In this document: piece by piece, positions 10,810-22,669 of the stretch
Numbering within the stretch: the first letter of the stretch is position 1
How the letters are laid out: every line of letters begins with the position of its first letter
Assembly: GCA_051453625.1 (NCBI GenBank)
Contig: JBOZIK010000001.1
Coordinates: forward strand, 252,072,857-252,136,856
Direction: 5' to 3'
Source of the DNA: Welwitschia mirabilis
Lineage: Eukaryota; Gnetophyta; Gnetopsida; Welwitschiales
DNA length: 64,000 bases
The notes under the pieces: model-generated
What the model saw: the letters and a program-made list of their open reading frames with translations, nothing else
Told to the model about the DNA's origin: nothing
The model's database searches: none
Translations under genes and position numbers: made by a program

Positions 10810-11263
10810 TAAAAATGACGACATGTCTCCAAAATTGGGTGACATTTAGCCCAATAAACCTCCAGGGTTTATGTCTTTTGCAAGGCAACATTTCCCCCTA
10901 ACATTTTCAAAAAGCCAGCAATATGTAGCCATGAGTAAAATTATGCGACATGTCACAACTTAAAATATCACACATAGTGGGTAAATAATAAAGAATAAAA
11001 ATATTAAGGAGGATACATTTGAGGCATTTAAGTTATAATTGGCTTCCAGCTCATTTATGCACATCAAATGCTTTTTTAATTACTTAATTTTAGTTCTTTT
11101 CACCTCACACTATTTACGAGTCTTCTAAAATTGATAATTTTCACATTTTTAAAGAAAAATAATTGCTAACATTTTGCACTAACATTTTGTGCCGACATGA
11201 CAACATGTCTCCTTGACATGACTTTTTCAAGCGACCAACATAAATGAATTATTTACATTTACA
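10810..11263. mobile_element. Transposon remnant with GACATGTC words, cut by a gap
   Basis: GACGACATGTCTCC, GGGTGACATTTAGCCC, GGCAACATTTCCCCC and GCGACATGTCACAAC lie on the left (10815-10965). GCCGACATGACAACATGTC and CTTGACATGACTTTTTC lie on the right (11190-11235). It belongs with the repeats at 1580-1700 and 4200-4280. Confidence 0.4.
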
Positions 11264-11597
11264 NNNNNNNNNNNNNNNNNNNNNNNNNNNNNNNNNNNNN
11301 NNNNNNNNNNNNNNNNNNNNNNNNNNNNNNNNNNNNNNNNNNNNNNNNNNNNNNNNNNNNNNNNNNNNNNNNNNNNNNNNNNNNNNNNNNNNNNNNNNNN
11401 NNNNNNNNNNNNNNNNNNNNNNNNNNNNNNNNNNNNNNNNNNNNNNNNNNNNNNNNNNNNNNNNNNNNNNNNNNNNNNNNNNNNNNNNNNNNNNNNNNNN
11501 NNNNNNNNNNNNNNNNNNNNNNNNNNNNNNNNNNNNNNNNNNNNNNNNNNNNNNNNNNNNNNNNNNNNNNNNNNNNNNNNNNNNNNNNNNNNNNNNN
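11264..11597. other. Assembly gap (334 N)
   Basis: A gap of estimated size inside the GACA-rich repeat; the right flank (11598-11660) is another copy of the same repeat end. Confidence 0.99.
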
Positions 11598-11689
11598 GAC
11601 ACGACTTTTTGAGTCCGCCGACATTTTAATTTGCCGACATTTTACTCATTGAGTTGAAATGTGTCCCTGAAGCTTTCCTTAATTTGAAA

Positions 11690-14665
11690 ACGTAGGTCAA
11701 CCTAACATGATGCATAAGAAGCCAGAATGCAAGGCCCATATAGATAAGATCCAGAGACAAATAACAAATGAAGGCTGACGCCCAGAGTTGCAAGACCTAA
11801 AGTGGGTACTCTGCAAAGAATTTCAAGTGTTCAACAAGATAGGGCAGCAGGATTGGCCAGGATTCGCAACAAAAAGCCAAGATTTGTAGGTTTACTAAAG
11901 CTGATGAGAAAATGAAATTTTTCAAGCACGTGCCATTGTGCAAAATAAGAAGAAAATTGTTTGATACCCATAAATGAAGAACCCCGTAGAGATCTAAAAG
12001 GTGTTGCAAAAATTGCTCTCACCTTCTATGAAGACTTCCTCAGTGCCAACAAAGCTTTTAATAAAGTAGCAGCAACTCAAGCTGTAGATTGTATTGACAA
12101 GAAATTAACAGAAATGGATATCAAGGGATTTAATCAAAGGCTATCTTTAGATGACTCTACAAAAATGGTGTTTGGCATGCCATTTCGCATTTTCATAAGA
12201 TCCTCCTTGAGTGAAACATTACCTAGATTATCCTTCTTCCTAAAATTCAAGATGCTGCTCACATAAAAGATTTTCAGACCATTAGACTCTCTAACATAGT
12301 TTAAAAGATCATCCTATTTTCTCACACTTGAGCTACAAAGTGTTGTGGCAAAGTTAGTTGCACCAGAGGAAGCAGGGCTTGTAAAGGGAATATACATTCT
12401 TGACCACATCCTACTAGTCTACGAAATTGCCCATTCAGCAAAACTGCAGAAGCAACCAAGCCTAGCCTAGCCTTGAAGATCGACATATGCAAAGCTTATG
12501 ATCATGTCCACTAGAGATAAATGAGGCTGATCTTAACCATATTTGATTTCCCAGATATTGGATCCAGAAACTGCATTGCTGATGGCTTTTCTTTCATGAT
12601 CAATAGATGGAAAGGAGATTTTAGTGCTACCGATGGTATTTGGCAATTGAATCCTATATGCCCCTTCTTAATTGTTCGTCTTGGCAATGGGGGAGCTATA
12701 AGCTGTTCTCCACAAATTGCAGTATGAAAGACAGATTTATGACATAATTCTGACACCAGGATGTAAGCAATTTACCCATTCATAGTTTGTAGATGACACC
12801 TTTTTATTTGTGCGGATTAAGGAACAGGAAGTTAGGACTATAAAAAAATGTTTTGGATGGCTTTCCTAAGACTTTAGGCCTCCTCATAAATCTGGCAAAG
12901 TGCAAGATGCATGGATTTGGCCTATATCATAAAATGTTCTGTAGCTTCAATAATATTAGGGGCTGAGACATTGACTCACTTCCAACTAAGTACTTAGAGG
13001 TTCCTCTCTTCCTAGGATTCATCGTAATTAGTGTATGGGATGAGATGTTACAGCCTGATAGGAAGCTGATCAGATGGAACAGCAAACTGTTGTCTCAAGC
13101 TGGGCAGCTTTATTTAATTGATCAAATTCTCCTTCCACTCCTTACCTTTGTATGTCATGTTCTGTTTTCAAGCACTTAAAACCATACTTGTATAGAGCAG
13201 ATGGAGATCACAATCGGTAGTCATTTGGATTGGATTGCAAAGTGCCCAAAATCTGCTATAAATTGTGATCTAGAACGATCCAGAGTGCTCGAAATGTGAG
13301 ACAACCTTGGATAAGCGCCAAACATTCAAGACAATTTGGTTTCATTCAAGATTTCATAATTTTCAATCACATTTTCATCAATTACGAGGATTTTCTAACA
13401 GCAACAACATTTTTCTTCTACCACTTTTTTAGGCAGCTTCTGATTATAACAGTTTGAAGGAAAACAATACACTATTTCTCATATGTCTTCATCTGAAATG
13501 TATCATGACATGCTATAATGTTTTGTCTTGGTAATCTATTATCATTCCCAATTGCAAGACGTTTTTTTTAAAAAAGGCATAATCTGCCTGTTTTATATGT
13601 TCTGCTGTGTTCACAATAAACAGTGATAGAAAATCCACTTTGGAGCAATTTGCAAACAAGAACTTCCAAACCAAGAAAACTGCTCCACGATCCACTCCAA
13701 TCCATATTAGTATACTTAAGACTGTAGTAATGATCATGAAGTGCATGGGAAGAACATTTCTCTGGAGTTCAAATCAAGACAGAAGTCTTCATAAGCCTGG
13801 TAGAACCTTGTAAATCTTGGAAGCATGGATCTTTTCTTTTAATATCGCTCTTTCAGATAAGTTGGTTCAACACTGATAAACAACTTGCAAGCCATGCGTG
13901 AAGGTTATGAAAAAATAAATAATTGTCTAGACGATTTGAATATCATAATGCTTTGAATATTATTAATCTCTCACCAGTTTGGAGAGACTTCAAAAATATT
14001 CAAATCTGGTTTGTGAAGAATGGATGGTTCAACCAGCAGTATAACATTAGAAAAGGCTACAAATGAATGTTTCATCATATAGTGGACGTGGAGTCCTTGA
14101 AATGATGAAATACAATTGTAACACCAGGACACTTTCTATTTACATATAAGGTTCTAAAGAACAAGCTCCCTACAAGATTATTTCAGGCACAAAATATTTG
14201 TGTAAAGCCTAGGTGTGAGTTATGTCAGGATGTGCTTGAGACCACTGACCACCTGTTCCTTCATTGTTCATTTACTCAACACTTGGAAACAGACTAAAAT
14301 ATCAACATAGAGAAATTCAAGGGGCAACTAAGCAAGGACAAAGATTGTGGCTGGCTTTTTTACAATGCCTTTGGAATCCAATATCAACAGAAAGGAATTC
14401 CCAAATTTTTCTAGTTAAGCAATGCAAGCCACATACTGTGTGAAATCCAGACTAGACTTAATCAGAAAGGGATCACAGTAGCATGCATGCATTTTGACTT
14501 GGGACAGCATAATGCACTTGGACATTGATGTTTTGATGTTTTGAGCTAACTGTCATGGAATGAATGAAGGGTAAGCTCGTTCAGAGCAGCCTACATTTTG
14601 TCTTGTGAACCTGACCAATATAGACCTCAGGTTTCCATTTCTTTTTAAAAAATAAATAAATAGTG
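11690..14665 (+). pseudogene. Degenerate LINE retrotransposon (reverse transcriptase ORF to poly-A tail)
   Basis: Pieces of a plant LINE appear in order on the plus strand, broken by stops and frameshifts. They are the linker with KMKFFKH (about 11905), AGLVKGIYILDHILL-VYEIAHS (12370-12435), the reverse transcriptase motif KIDICKAYDHVH (12475-12513), the active-site box FVDD at about 12787, YLGVPLFLG (about 12995), KLLSQAGQLYLIDQILL (13080-13130), FLWSSNQDRS (about 13758) and a zinc-knuckle block NKLPTRLF, CELCQDVLETTDHLFLHC (14160-14270). A poly-A-like tail lies at 14643-14665. The order and spacing match full LINE ORF2 proteins; the endonuclease part is missing. The catalytic box is FVDD where FADD is usual. 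It is antisense to the DNA ligase 6 exons. Confidence 0.8.
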
Positions 14666-15271
14666 TAAATTTTAGCAAAATAAAATATAGACATTTATAT
14701 AGCTTTGGCTTGTCTGAATGCAAAGATTTGAATCTTTTATGCAATTAACTAGTGTGTCCTAGCAAAACAAGTAAAACCAGTTCATTTTGATATGGGATTT
14801 TATTTTACAAAAACCATCCTAGAGCTTCATAAGCCATCTGCATAAGAAGCTAGAAACAACACAGCTTCTTTGCTCTACCTAGACAAGATCATTCCATATG
14901 CTTTAATGACATTGAACCCCCAACAAATACGAGAACAGCCATCTTACCATGTCTTCAAGTTAATAAAAGCTCTTTTGGCTTGCCAAGAATTTAAGATAAA
15001 TGGTGATTCATGATGTCATAAGCTCAAATAGACTAACTTCCTAAACTTTTATGATTTCATTGGCCTAATGAAATCAGTGTATTTCCCACCTTCATGAATG
15101 AAGAGCAATTCATATAAGCATGTTTGATCATACAAATCATACATAATCAAACAAAATGATATATCAAGAAATAGTGATATGAATTTGTACCAATTAAAAT
15201 AAGAGATGAATATTAATTTCTTATCATAAAAAACTCCATCCATCAAATACAAGAAGGGCCATGAAAATTAC
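14666..15271. other. Non-coding, probably ligase gene intron
   Basis: Downstream of the third ligase exon on the minus strand. AT-rich, with no exon that I could match to the next part of the ligase (motifs IV and V). Confidence 0.4.
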
Positions 15272-15321
15272 TGTTTTCCATTCAACAACATGAGATCGAA
15301 GACGAATAGGCAAACATCAAC
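15272..15321 (-). CDS. LIG6: DNA ligase 6 exon (motif IIIa)
   Basis: The minus strand reads a pyrimidine-rich acceptor (ATCTATTTTCAG), then VDVCLFVFDLMLLNGK plus two bases, then GTAATT as donor. The FVFDLM core is motif IIIa of ATP-dependent DNA ligases, and the stretch matches the plant LIG6 segment that follows the exon at 25095-25202. The entry phase (0) agrees with the exit phase of that exon, which supports real splicing rather than chance. The 50-bp exon leaves a split glutamine codon. The intron before it runs from 25094 to 15322 and contains retroelement A. Exons for motifs IV and V were not found further left. LIG6 joins DNA ends in repair and seed ageing in plants; here only part of the adenylation domain is visible. 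Confidence 0.8.
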
Positions 15322-17225
15322 CTGAAAATAGATAGCAAAGAAAACTGGTTGATTAAAGCATTAACAATAATGTTAAAACTAAAAATGATTTGTGATCAAA
15401 AAGAATATGTTACCCAAAAAAAACAGAGAATGGAAAAATCATTATTGACTGTCACCTGTTGCCACAAAATACTGAAGGTACACATAATTGTCACATGCAT
15501 CTTGATATTCTCTAGATATGTAAGCACTGTTGTTATATGCACATGACCATCATATATGCAATTAGGAACCCATATAGGCCTTGCAATTTAATCGTCTGTG
15601 TGCTAAGAATTTGAGTGATGTTACGATCTCTGATTGTTAGTTGCCACTAGGGCAGCCAACCAGATCTCAGTGCATGTTCTCTGCCCTTTCTCGGTTACCT
15701 TTCTTCATTGTGCTATTTTGTCCGGTCTTGGTCTGCTCTCCATGAACATTTTTATTTTTAGTTTTACCACTGGAGATTTCAACCTTCTCTGGTCAGCATA
15801 GCTTGTATGTTATGGCTGTCATCATGATACACAGACATTTGCGAGCAGATTTCCTGTCATGATCTTGCTCATTAGGCTGCTTCCACAGATTTGTTATCCC
15901 CTGAGAACATCTTCTTTACAAGATGCTCATCTAGCTCTAGAAATCGAGATAAGCACTTTCAAGATTTTGATTTATCTTATTTACTGAATCAGGTCAGAGC
16001 ATTATGGGCTTCTGGCATTTTCCAATTACCTAAGGTAGTGCCCTCCTAAGGTGAACCTTAGGCAACAAGTGATAAACACCTTACATCTATGGACCTGACA
16101 TAAAACTCAAAGTAACCAGGCAGGTTGTCAATTCAATAGCCAGGGATAGTACGACGCTGCCAACATTTTTGAATGACGTAACACAAGAGTCAATGACACA
16201 CTAAGGTCCAAACAAGTGAAACAACACACATCAGATTTCTATTGATCAGATCCATGTTCCTATGTGGAAAATGAGTTGATGGATCTCCATTCTCATCTGT
16301 TATGCAAATCAAACCAAAACAAAATGGGGAAGGTGAATTCAATCAAGCAAAATGACATGCAACTGACCTGATTTTGAATAAGATCTCTTTGGTAAACAAA
16401 TTGAATTAGTATGAGCTCAACATGTAACTGGGCATTGACAGATTTCAAAGCAATGAAATTTAACTGATCTGATGTGAAACAACTAAAGGATCTCAAACGT
16501 GGACCTGAAATGGTGGCAGTTAGGGTAGCCATGGCAAATATTAAGGGAAGATGTTCAATGTTATGGAGTAACTGTGACCTAAATGAGGACAAGATCTGAT
16601 ATAGAAAGTTAAAAAAGTTTAGAGGTTGACAATTCAACAAAACTAAACAATTTTGATTCTTGGATGATTATATAGAACTGATGCTTCTTGTCGAATTGAT
16701 TTTGACCTTACTAAATCCAATAGATAGTCCTAACACTATAATGCAGATAATAAAAACTGAAAAAATGATAGGCAACACAAGGTCAGGGCTGCATTATTGG
16801 CTTTGATTGATGTCAATTTGTATCTAATAGCGATCAGAATTTGTCTGTTGTATCACACAATCAATTGAAACTGAATTAACAATAAATATAAGATCCAGGG
16901 TTTCTGATCCATCAACAGAGGTTTATGGAAGGGTGAAACCAAACTATGGGTGGATATTTTACTTTATGTTAATGTCATTAATGCTCTTTAGGGTTGCGGT
17001 TGAAAGGATGAATCACTGAGGCTAATTAGATTTAGGTCCATTGTGCTTTCAATGATTAGATATGTATATCTTCCTCAAGTGCTCAACAATTATAATAAAC
17101 CAATATAATTTCAAACAACAAGCAATATTAAGAATGTAGGTCTCTTGCAAGGGGCAATTACCTATTATTTAATTAACTAACTGAACTATGAAATAGTTCA
17201 TATAAGTCTTTTTAATCAGATTCAA
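15322..17225. other. Intron DNA of the ligase gene, no other gene seen
   Basis: Mixed-composition sequence with no retroelement domain. It contains a perfect inverted repeat CCTAAGGT-GA-ACCTTAGG at 16045-16062. Open frames (such as 16293-16640 minus) show no family resemblance. Confidence 0.5.
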
Positions 17226-17246
17226 ATTGGTATTAGAGCAGAGGGT
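17226..17246 (+). other. Possible primer-binding-site relic
   Basis: AATTGGTATTAGAGCAGAGG resembles the TGGTATCAGAGC primer site complementary to initiator tRNA-Met, with one C-to-T change, in plus orientation. No LTR end could be fixed before it and no gag after it. Confidence 0.35.
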
Positions 17247-17635
17247 TTCAAGCAAAGAAGGCGTCTGTCTAAGGTGGAAATAAATTTGATTTTAGGTGTA
17301 GAAATAAAACATCACAAAACTGTTGCAATTAATATAGAAGCTTCAATGACGATCATGGTTCTAGGAAGAATCATGATTCATAAATGACTAATTTCAAAGT
17401 TCTCCAGCATGTAGGCAACAAAGAATTCAGTATTTTATCAGCATGTTCCTCCAAGTGCCAAGAGGGCAACCACCCTTAATAGTCGGTGACTGCCCTGCTC
17501 TCTGACTCCTGCCGATCTAAAATGGGGCAACCACCATTGTACCTATTGTTTTAGTCAACGCACAGCAAGGAGACCACCCAGGTGGTAGTAGAAGACTGCC
17601 ATCGAAGGTTGAAATCCAGTTATGTAACAGAGTTC

Positions 17636-19529
17636 TGTTAGGATCGTATGGCACCCTAGACGGAGGCGAATAGGGTGATTCTAAATATTTTGCTAATGAA
17701 AACAAATATTTCTTAAATTCTATCACAAGAAGCAACTTACTAGGCAAACAATAAGTGCCAAAGGAAGAACACAGATTTATAGTGGTTCGGCCCATAGCGT
17801 ACTCCACTCTCAAGAGGCAATAACAGCTTCTAGTCTCTCAGTTCCATTAAAGTTCAACAGTTTCCAACTCCCTTTGCAAAGGGTCTAAGGCTTCAAACAC
17901 TGACCTTCTCTTAAGGGAGTTTGTCTCAAAGTGCTCCCATTTGAGCACACAATAAGGATGCTTGAAGAGTCTAATGCTAGAGTGGTGCTTTAGGATGCAC
18001 TGATCAACAGATTCGTAGTACAATCATTCAGCTAGAGGACGTTCAGATTTTGCCACAGTACACAAAATGAGATACTTGCAAAGGAGGACGTTACAAATGT
18101 TATCTCATATAGCAGTCTAAGTTACAGAATGATAATCTCATCTTTTATACAAGCTTTTACAAAATATAGCTATTACAACCTTAAACTTGGAGCCCTTTGT
18201 CTTGGATGGTGTGCTAATAAGGATTTGTGACCGTTGATGTCTTGAAATGCACCTTCTGGCATCACAACGGGTATTTTTCTATTCCAACGTTCGCCTTCCT
18301 GGACGTCCCTTTTTTAGGACCAGATGTCCCTGTTATAATCCTTGTGCCCTGTCAAAACTAGATAGGATCTCAAATGTCTTGGTACAAATTCTAGAAGTCC
18401 CCATAATAAGGACCAAGTACAGGGGCTTACGTCTAGCCTTAGAATCCTAACGTCCCTGTACTTTTTGCCTGTGAATAGGGGTGGACGTCCCAATAGATAT
18501 CTCAGACATCTTCGTACATTTTTCCACACACAAAGTTGGACATCCTAGATTCAATATCTGGATGTTCGTCTACACGAAATCGCATACAAGTGCAGACGTC
18601 CCATTNNNNNNNNNNNNNNNNNNNNNNNNNNNNNNNNNNNNNNNNNNNNNNNNNNNNNNNNNNNNNNNNNNNNNNNNNNNNNNNNNNNNNNNNNNNNNNN
18701 NNNNNNNNNNNNNNNNNNNNNNNNNNNNNNNNNNNNNNNNNNNNNNNNNNNNNNNNNNNNNNNNNNNNNNNNNNNNNNNNNNNNNNNNNNNNNNNNNNNN
18801 NNNNNNNNNNNNNNNNNNNNNNNNNNNNNNNNNNNNNNNNNNNNNNNNNNNNNNNNNNNNNNNNNNNNNNNNNNNNNNNNNNNNNNNNNNNNNNNNNNNN
18901 NNNNNNNNNNNNNNNNNNNNNNNNNNNNNNNNNNNNNNNNNNNNNNNNNNNNNNNNNNNNNNNNNNNNNNNNNNNNNNNNNNNNNNNNNNNNNNNNNNNN
19001 NNNNNNNNNNNNNNNNNNNNNNNNNNNNNNNNNNNNNNNNNNNNNNNNNNNNNNNNNNNNNNNNNNNNNNNNNNNNNNNNNNNNNNNNNNNNNNNNNNNN
19101 NNNNNNNNNNNNNNNNNNNNNNNNNNNNNNNNNNNNNNNNNNNNNNNNNNNNNNNNNNNNNNNNNNNNNNNNNNNNNNNNNNNNNNNNNNNNNNNNNNNN
19201 NNNNNNNNNNNNNNNNNNNNNNNNNNNNNNNNNNNNNNNNNNNNNNNNNNNNNNNNNNNNNNNNNNNNNNNNNNNNNNNNNNNNNNNNNNNNNNNNNNNN
19301 NNNNNNNNNNNNNNNNNNNNNNNNNNNNNNNNNNNNNNNNNNNNNNNNNNNNNNNNNNNNNNNNNNNNNNNNNNNNNNNNNNNNNNNNNNNNNNNNNNNN
19401 NNNNNNNNNNNNNNNTCCCATTCTCACAGGTAGACATCCTGGTTGGCATAGACACAACATATCTCCATTTGGCTCTTCTTTGTTAACGGCAAATAAACTT
19501 TCAACAAGCTATGAGTTAGTTGATCAACA
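17636..19529 (-). repeat. Element A 3' LTR
   Basis: On the plus strand it starts TGTTAGGATCGTATGGCACC and ends near GATCAACA; the end is set by comparison with element B. A TATA box (GTATAAAAGA on the minus strand) lies at 18141-18150. The GACGTC array lies upstream of it in the element's sense: exact copies at 18302-18307, 18484-18489 and 18595-18600, with many one-base variants. An 810-N gap (18606-19415) hides the rest of U3. Confidence 0.75.
18606..19415. other. Assembly gap (810 N)
   Basis: The gap interrupts the GACGTC array of the LTR. TCCCATT is present on both sides, so the flanks may overlap. Confidence 0.99.
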
Positions 19530-19610
19530 CTGAAACATAGATCTTCCACGATCTTCTCCATTTCAATGATGACAACCTTTTTCAGGATTTTGAAGATAGA
19601 AGAGTTGATT

Positions 19611-19839
19611 ACTCCCCCTGAATTTGTGCTTTTCGGATTTACTGATGGCTACATGATTAACTAACAAACTTTGCCTTTGCAGACAGGATTAATGCACAAA
19701 ATAAAAAAACTATAGAACAAAGAGCAAAAATGTTGAATTTAAAAAAAAAAAAGAAAGAAAGAAAGAAACAATAATCTGAATAGGTTAGTCATAAACTAAA
19801 TAATCTAAGTATGTACTCCCCTTTGTCATTATTGAAAAC
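19611..19839 (-). promoter_or_regulatory. Extra polypurine tracts of element A
   Basis: Read on the minus strand, CAGGGGGAGT (19611-19621) and ACAAAGGGGAG (19816-19826, inside the end of the envelope-like frame) lie 80 and 290 bp from the LTR. A weaker tract AAATGGAGAAG (about 19551-19562) lies nearest it. Confidence 0.55.
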
Positions 19840-20049
19840 AACAAAAAGTAAATTGGGGGAAAAAACTCATGAGAAGAACAATGAAGTGTATTGCATTACT
19901 GAAAAAAGAGTTTACAAGAGATGATAAGAGTTTGAAATACCTCAAAGTACTAAAATACGACTAGAGGTACAAAAATGAGGAGCATGAGAAGAAATAACAT
20001 CTATTCAAAAGAATCATGATGCTCAGAATCTGCAGGCTGCTATTTCTCT

Positions 20050-21202
20050 TCATCAAAACCAACTGGAATCTCCAGACCATAAGCAAACAAACCAAATACA
20101 ATCCTGTCAACTTTTTTGTACACTCTATCGATCGTCTGTTAAGCTTTCAGAGCTATGTCTTTAACTTCTAGAACTGCTTTCATCAGATCTTCATTACTGA
20201 CTGGTCCTGAGCTTAAGCCCTCTTTCATGCGTTGTTTCTTCTTGGGGGAAGGAGCAAGACCCACAATATCAAAGAAGATGTTCATTTTCTTCAACGAATA
20301 TAGCCCCAAAGGCTTTGGCACTTTGACAAGCTCTTCATCCTTTTGAATAACAAACTGATGAATTTTTAGAATCATTATAATTAAGCCCCCAAAAGGTAAA
20401 CTGTTGTAACTAGCACAAATGAATTGACTCATGTAGAACATTATGAATTTGCATAGATTAATGTGAACGACAGTGTCAAGACAAAACAAGATATAAGCAC
20501 AAAGGAGTGACACATCTTGGTGCGGAGCTTGGGAACTAGATTATGACTAGAAATCTAAAATAGAACTCTGTAAAATAGGTTCAGTTTGTTTGTGGGAATA
20601 CTAGCTCTCCATGCAGTATTAGACCCACACAATTTTGTTATTCAGACTTCTTTAGATATTGCTTCCTTTAAAAAGCTAATTGAAGAAATTTCTCTGAAAC
20701 ATCCCTCATTAGGGTAAGTTGTGACTAAAGAGATAGCTTCCAAATCTACATCTATCCTTCTACTGCAAACTGTTGTGGTAAAGACCTAATCGAAAGGGTT
20801 AAAAATAGCATTATAGTAACATACGCGTACCATTCTTGTAGAAGCACAAGCATCTAGGNNNNNNNNNNNNNNNNNNNNNNNNNNNNNNNNNNNNNNNNNN
20901 NNNNNNNNNNNNNNNNNNNNNNNNNNNNNNNNNNNNNNNNNNNNNNNNNNNNNNNNNNGTACCATTCTTGTAGAAGCACAAGCATCTAGGTCCAAGGCAT
21001 ATAGCCACCCTTGCTCTTCGAATTCATGGAGAATGCGAACATCATGTCTAAATGACTCAAAGTTTATCATACGTTCTGGAGCAATAGGCCTTTTTGAAAA
21101 GCCACCAAACAATGATTTTTTGTGATTGAGAGTCAAAAACCATTCTTCTTCTAATTTAGGTTCCTTTCCTTTTCTTGAGGAAGCTAGCTTGCTTCTAACC
21201 AT
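20050..21202 (-). pseudogene. Envelope-like extra ORF of element A
   Basis: It starts MVRSKLASSRKGKEP at 21202, followed by a conserved core: WFLTLNHKKS, FSKRPIAPERMINFESFR, EEQGWLYALDLD and ASTRMV. After a gap and frame changes come VDLEAISLVTTYPNEG, INLCKFIMFYMSQF, LPFGGLI, IQKDEELVKVPKPLG and SPKKKQR. Near the end is a hydrophobic stretch (LLMLLIFVPLVVF) that could span a membrane. It resembles the family annotated as putative plant transposon protein, which accompanies Sirevirus-type elements as an env-like ORF; role unknown. The homologous ORF of element B lies at 29720-30790. Stops and frameshifts make this copy non-functional. The fragment at 20139-20513 is its longest clean part. Confidence 0.7.
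20859..20958. other. Assembly gap with unmerged overlap
   Basis: The 32 bases before the 100-N gap (20827-20858) are identical to the 32 after it (20959-20990). The contigs overlap and the gap is artificial. Confidence 0.95.
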
Positions 21203-21289
21203 GATGATTGAGAAAGAGAGACAAAGAGGCTAGTAGAGAAGTGTCACGGGGAGAATGACAAAGGAAAAGAGAAAGAAGCAAATAAAAAG

Positions 21290-21480
21290 CAAGAGGAAGT
21301 GCAGGCATCCGCCTAGGGTTGCAGCCGCATAAAAAAGTAGATGTCTAGATTTGTTGAGGTGGACGTCTGGGTCATAATGCCTAATTTTTTTTCCTTTTGA
21401 TTTAAAAAACGGATGTCCGAGAGAAAGGAGAGGGACGCCTGGGCAATCGTCCGAATAAAATGTAGGGACGTCCAGGTGTT
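21290..21480 (-). promoter_or_regulatory. Internal GACGTC array upstream of the envelope-like ORF
   Basis: Exact GACGTC at 21362-21367 and 21467-21472, plus ATGTC, ACGCC and CGTCC variants over 190 bp. It ends about 90 bp before the ORF start, and the spacer is pyrimidine-rich on the minus strand. Element B has the same arrangement at 30895-31165. Confidence 0.55.
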
Positions 21481-21594
21481 AAAAGAATGCAAATGTAGAT
21501 ATCACCCAGAAAGTTTGTAAGTCACTTAGATGGCAGAATATAACAACTTCGAGCACAAAGATTTAACTCAGGGATTATTGAGAGGTAGGGCAAG

Positions 21595-22669
21595 CCAGTA
21601 TACCTAAATTTCTCCTTAGATAAGCAAATCTCTCTTCATTGAGTCCTTTGGTCGTTATATATGCAGTTTGATCTTTAGTAGGCACATATTCCCACATTAT
21701 TACATTAATTTAAACTTGTTCCCTTATAAAATGATGTTTGATGTCAATGTGTTTTGTCTTGAATGTTGAACTGGCTTTTTGGTAATATTAATGGCACTTG
21801 TATTGCCACAGAACAGCTCAACTAAATCTGTTTTTCCTTTTGAAATCTATGAGCATTTATTTCATCCATGGAAGTTGAGCACAACAAGCCCCAATAGTAG
21901 TGTATTCGGTCTCGACAATTGACAAAGACGACGTGTTTTGCTTCCTTCTCAGCCATATGACACTAGGCAGTTTCCCATGTAGAAACAAGCATCACTTGTA
22001 ATTTTTCAGTCATCCACACACCCAACCCAATCAGCATCACTATATCCTACTAAACCTAGAGTAGTATCATATGAGTACCAAAGACCGAAATGTTGAGTAC
22101 TTTTAAGATAACTCAAAACTCTTTTAACACATGCTAGATGGGATTCCCTTGGATCTAATAGGTACTTAGCACAAATTCCTACACTATGTGCTATATCAGG
22201 TCTACCTGTTACGTATAAGAAGCTTCCAATTACTCCTCTGAACAGCTTTTGATCTATTTTCTTACCTACTTCATTCTTGCTCATTTTTAAATTAGTAGAA
22301 AGTGGAGTTTTGAGTCTTTAGCGTTCACCCTATCATATTTCTTTAGAACATCTTGAATATACTTAGTTTGACTAATAAATATGCCATTTTCCATTTGTTT
22401 GATTTGCAGCCCCAAAAAGAAGTTTAATTCTCCTACCATGCCCATCTCAAATTCCTCTTGCATGATTTTTGGAACTCTTGAGCAAGACTAGTTTTAGTTG
22501 ACCCAAAAACTATATCGTCAACATATGTTTGGGCTGTCAACATATCACTTTCCTCATGCTTAATAAACATAGTTGGGCCAGCATTGCCTTTTTTAAAGCC
22601 ATTTGAAACTAGAAATGAGCTTAGTCTTCCAAACCAAGCCCTAGGAGCTTGCTTCAACCCGTATAAAGC
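21595..22669 (-). pseudogene. Element A reverse transcriptase C-terminus and RNase H
   Basis: Minus strand, in order: LYGLKQAPRAWFGRLSSFL, the catalytic YVDD (22513-22524) within TYVDDIVFGST, then, after frameshifts, GSFLYVTGRPDIAHSVG, YLKSTQHFGLWYSYD and GYSDADWVGC, which opens RNase H. It ends with ITTKGLNEERFAYLRR near 21600. The reading frame breaks at about 22435, 22285 and 22005. The upstream half of the reverse transcriptase and all of integrase and protease are absent because of the gag-to-RT deletion. Confidence 0.85.

Noticed and set aside
11244-11624. Long open frames across N-runs (also at 18481-19533 and 26084-26846)
   Set aside because: They consist almost entirely of undetermined residues from the gaps.
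14850-15005. Plus-strand open stretch reading YLDKIIPYALMTLNPQQ
   Set aside because: About 50 codons without a recognisable family; may be an old gene scrap but too weak to annotate.
15880-16040. Plus-strand stretch reading NRDKHFQDFDLSYLLNQ
   Set aside because: Looks protein-like but has no match that I know and no splice context; left out.
16293-16640. Minus-strand open frame of 115 codons
   Set aside because: No family resemblance, Ile/Phe/Leu-rich as expected from AT-rich DNA, and it lies in the ligase intron without matching ligase sequence.
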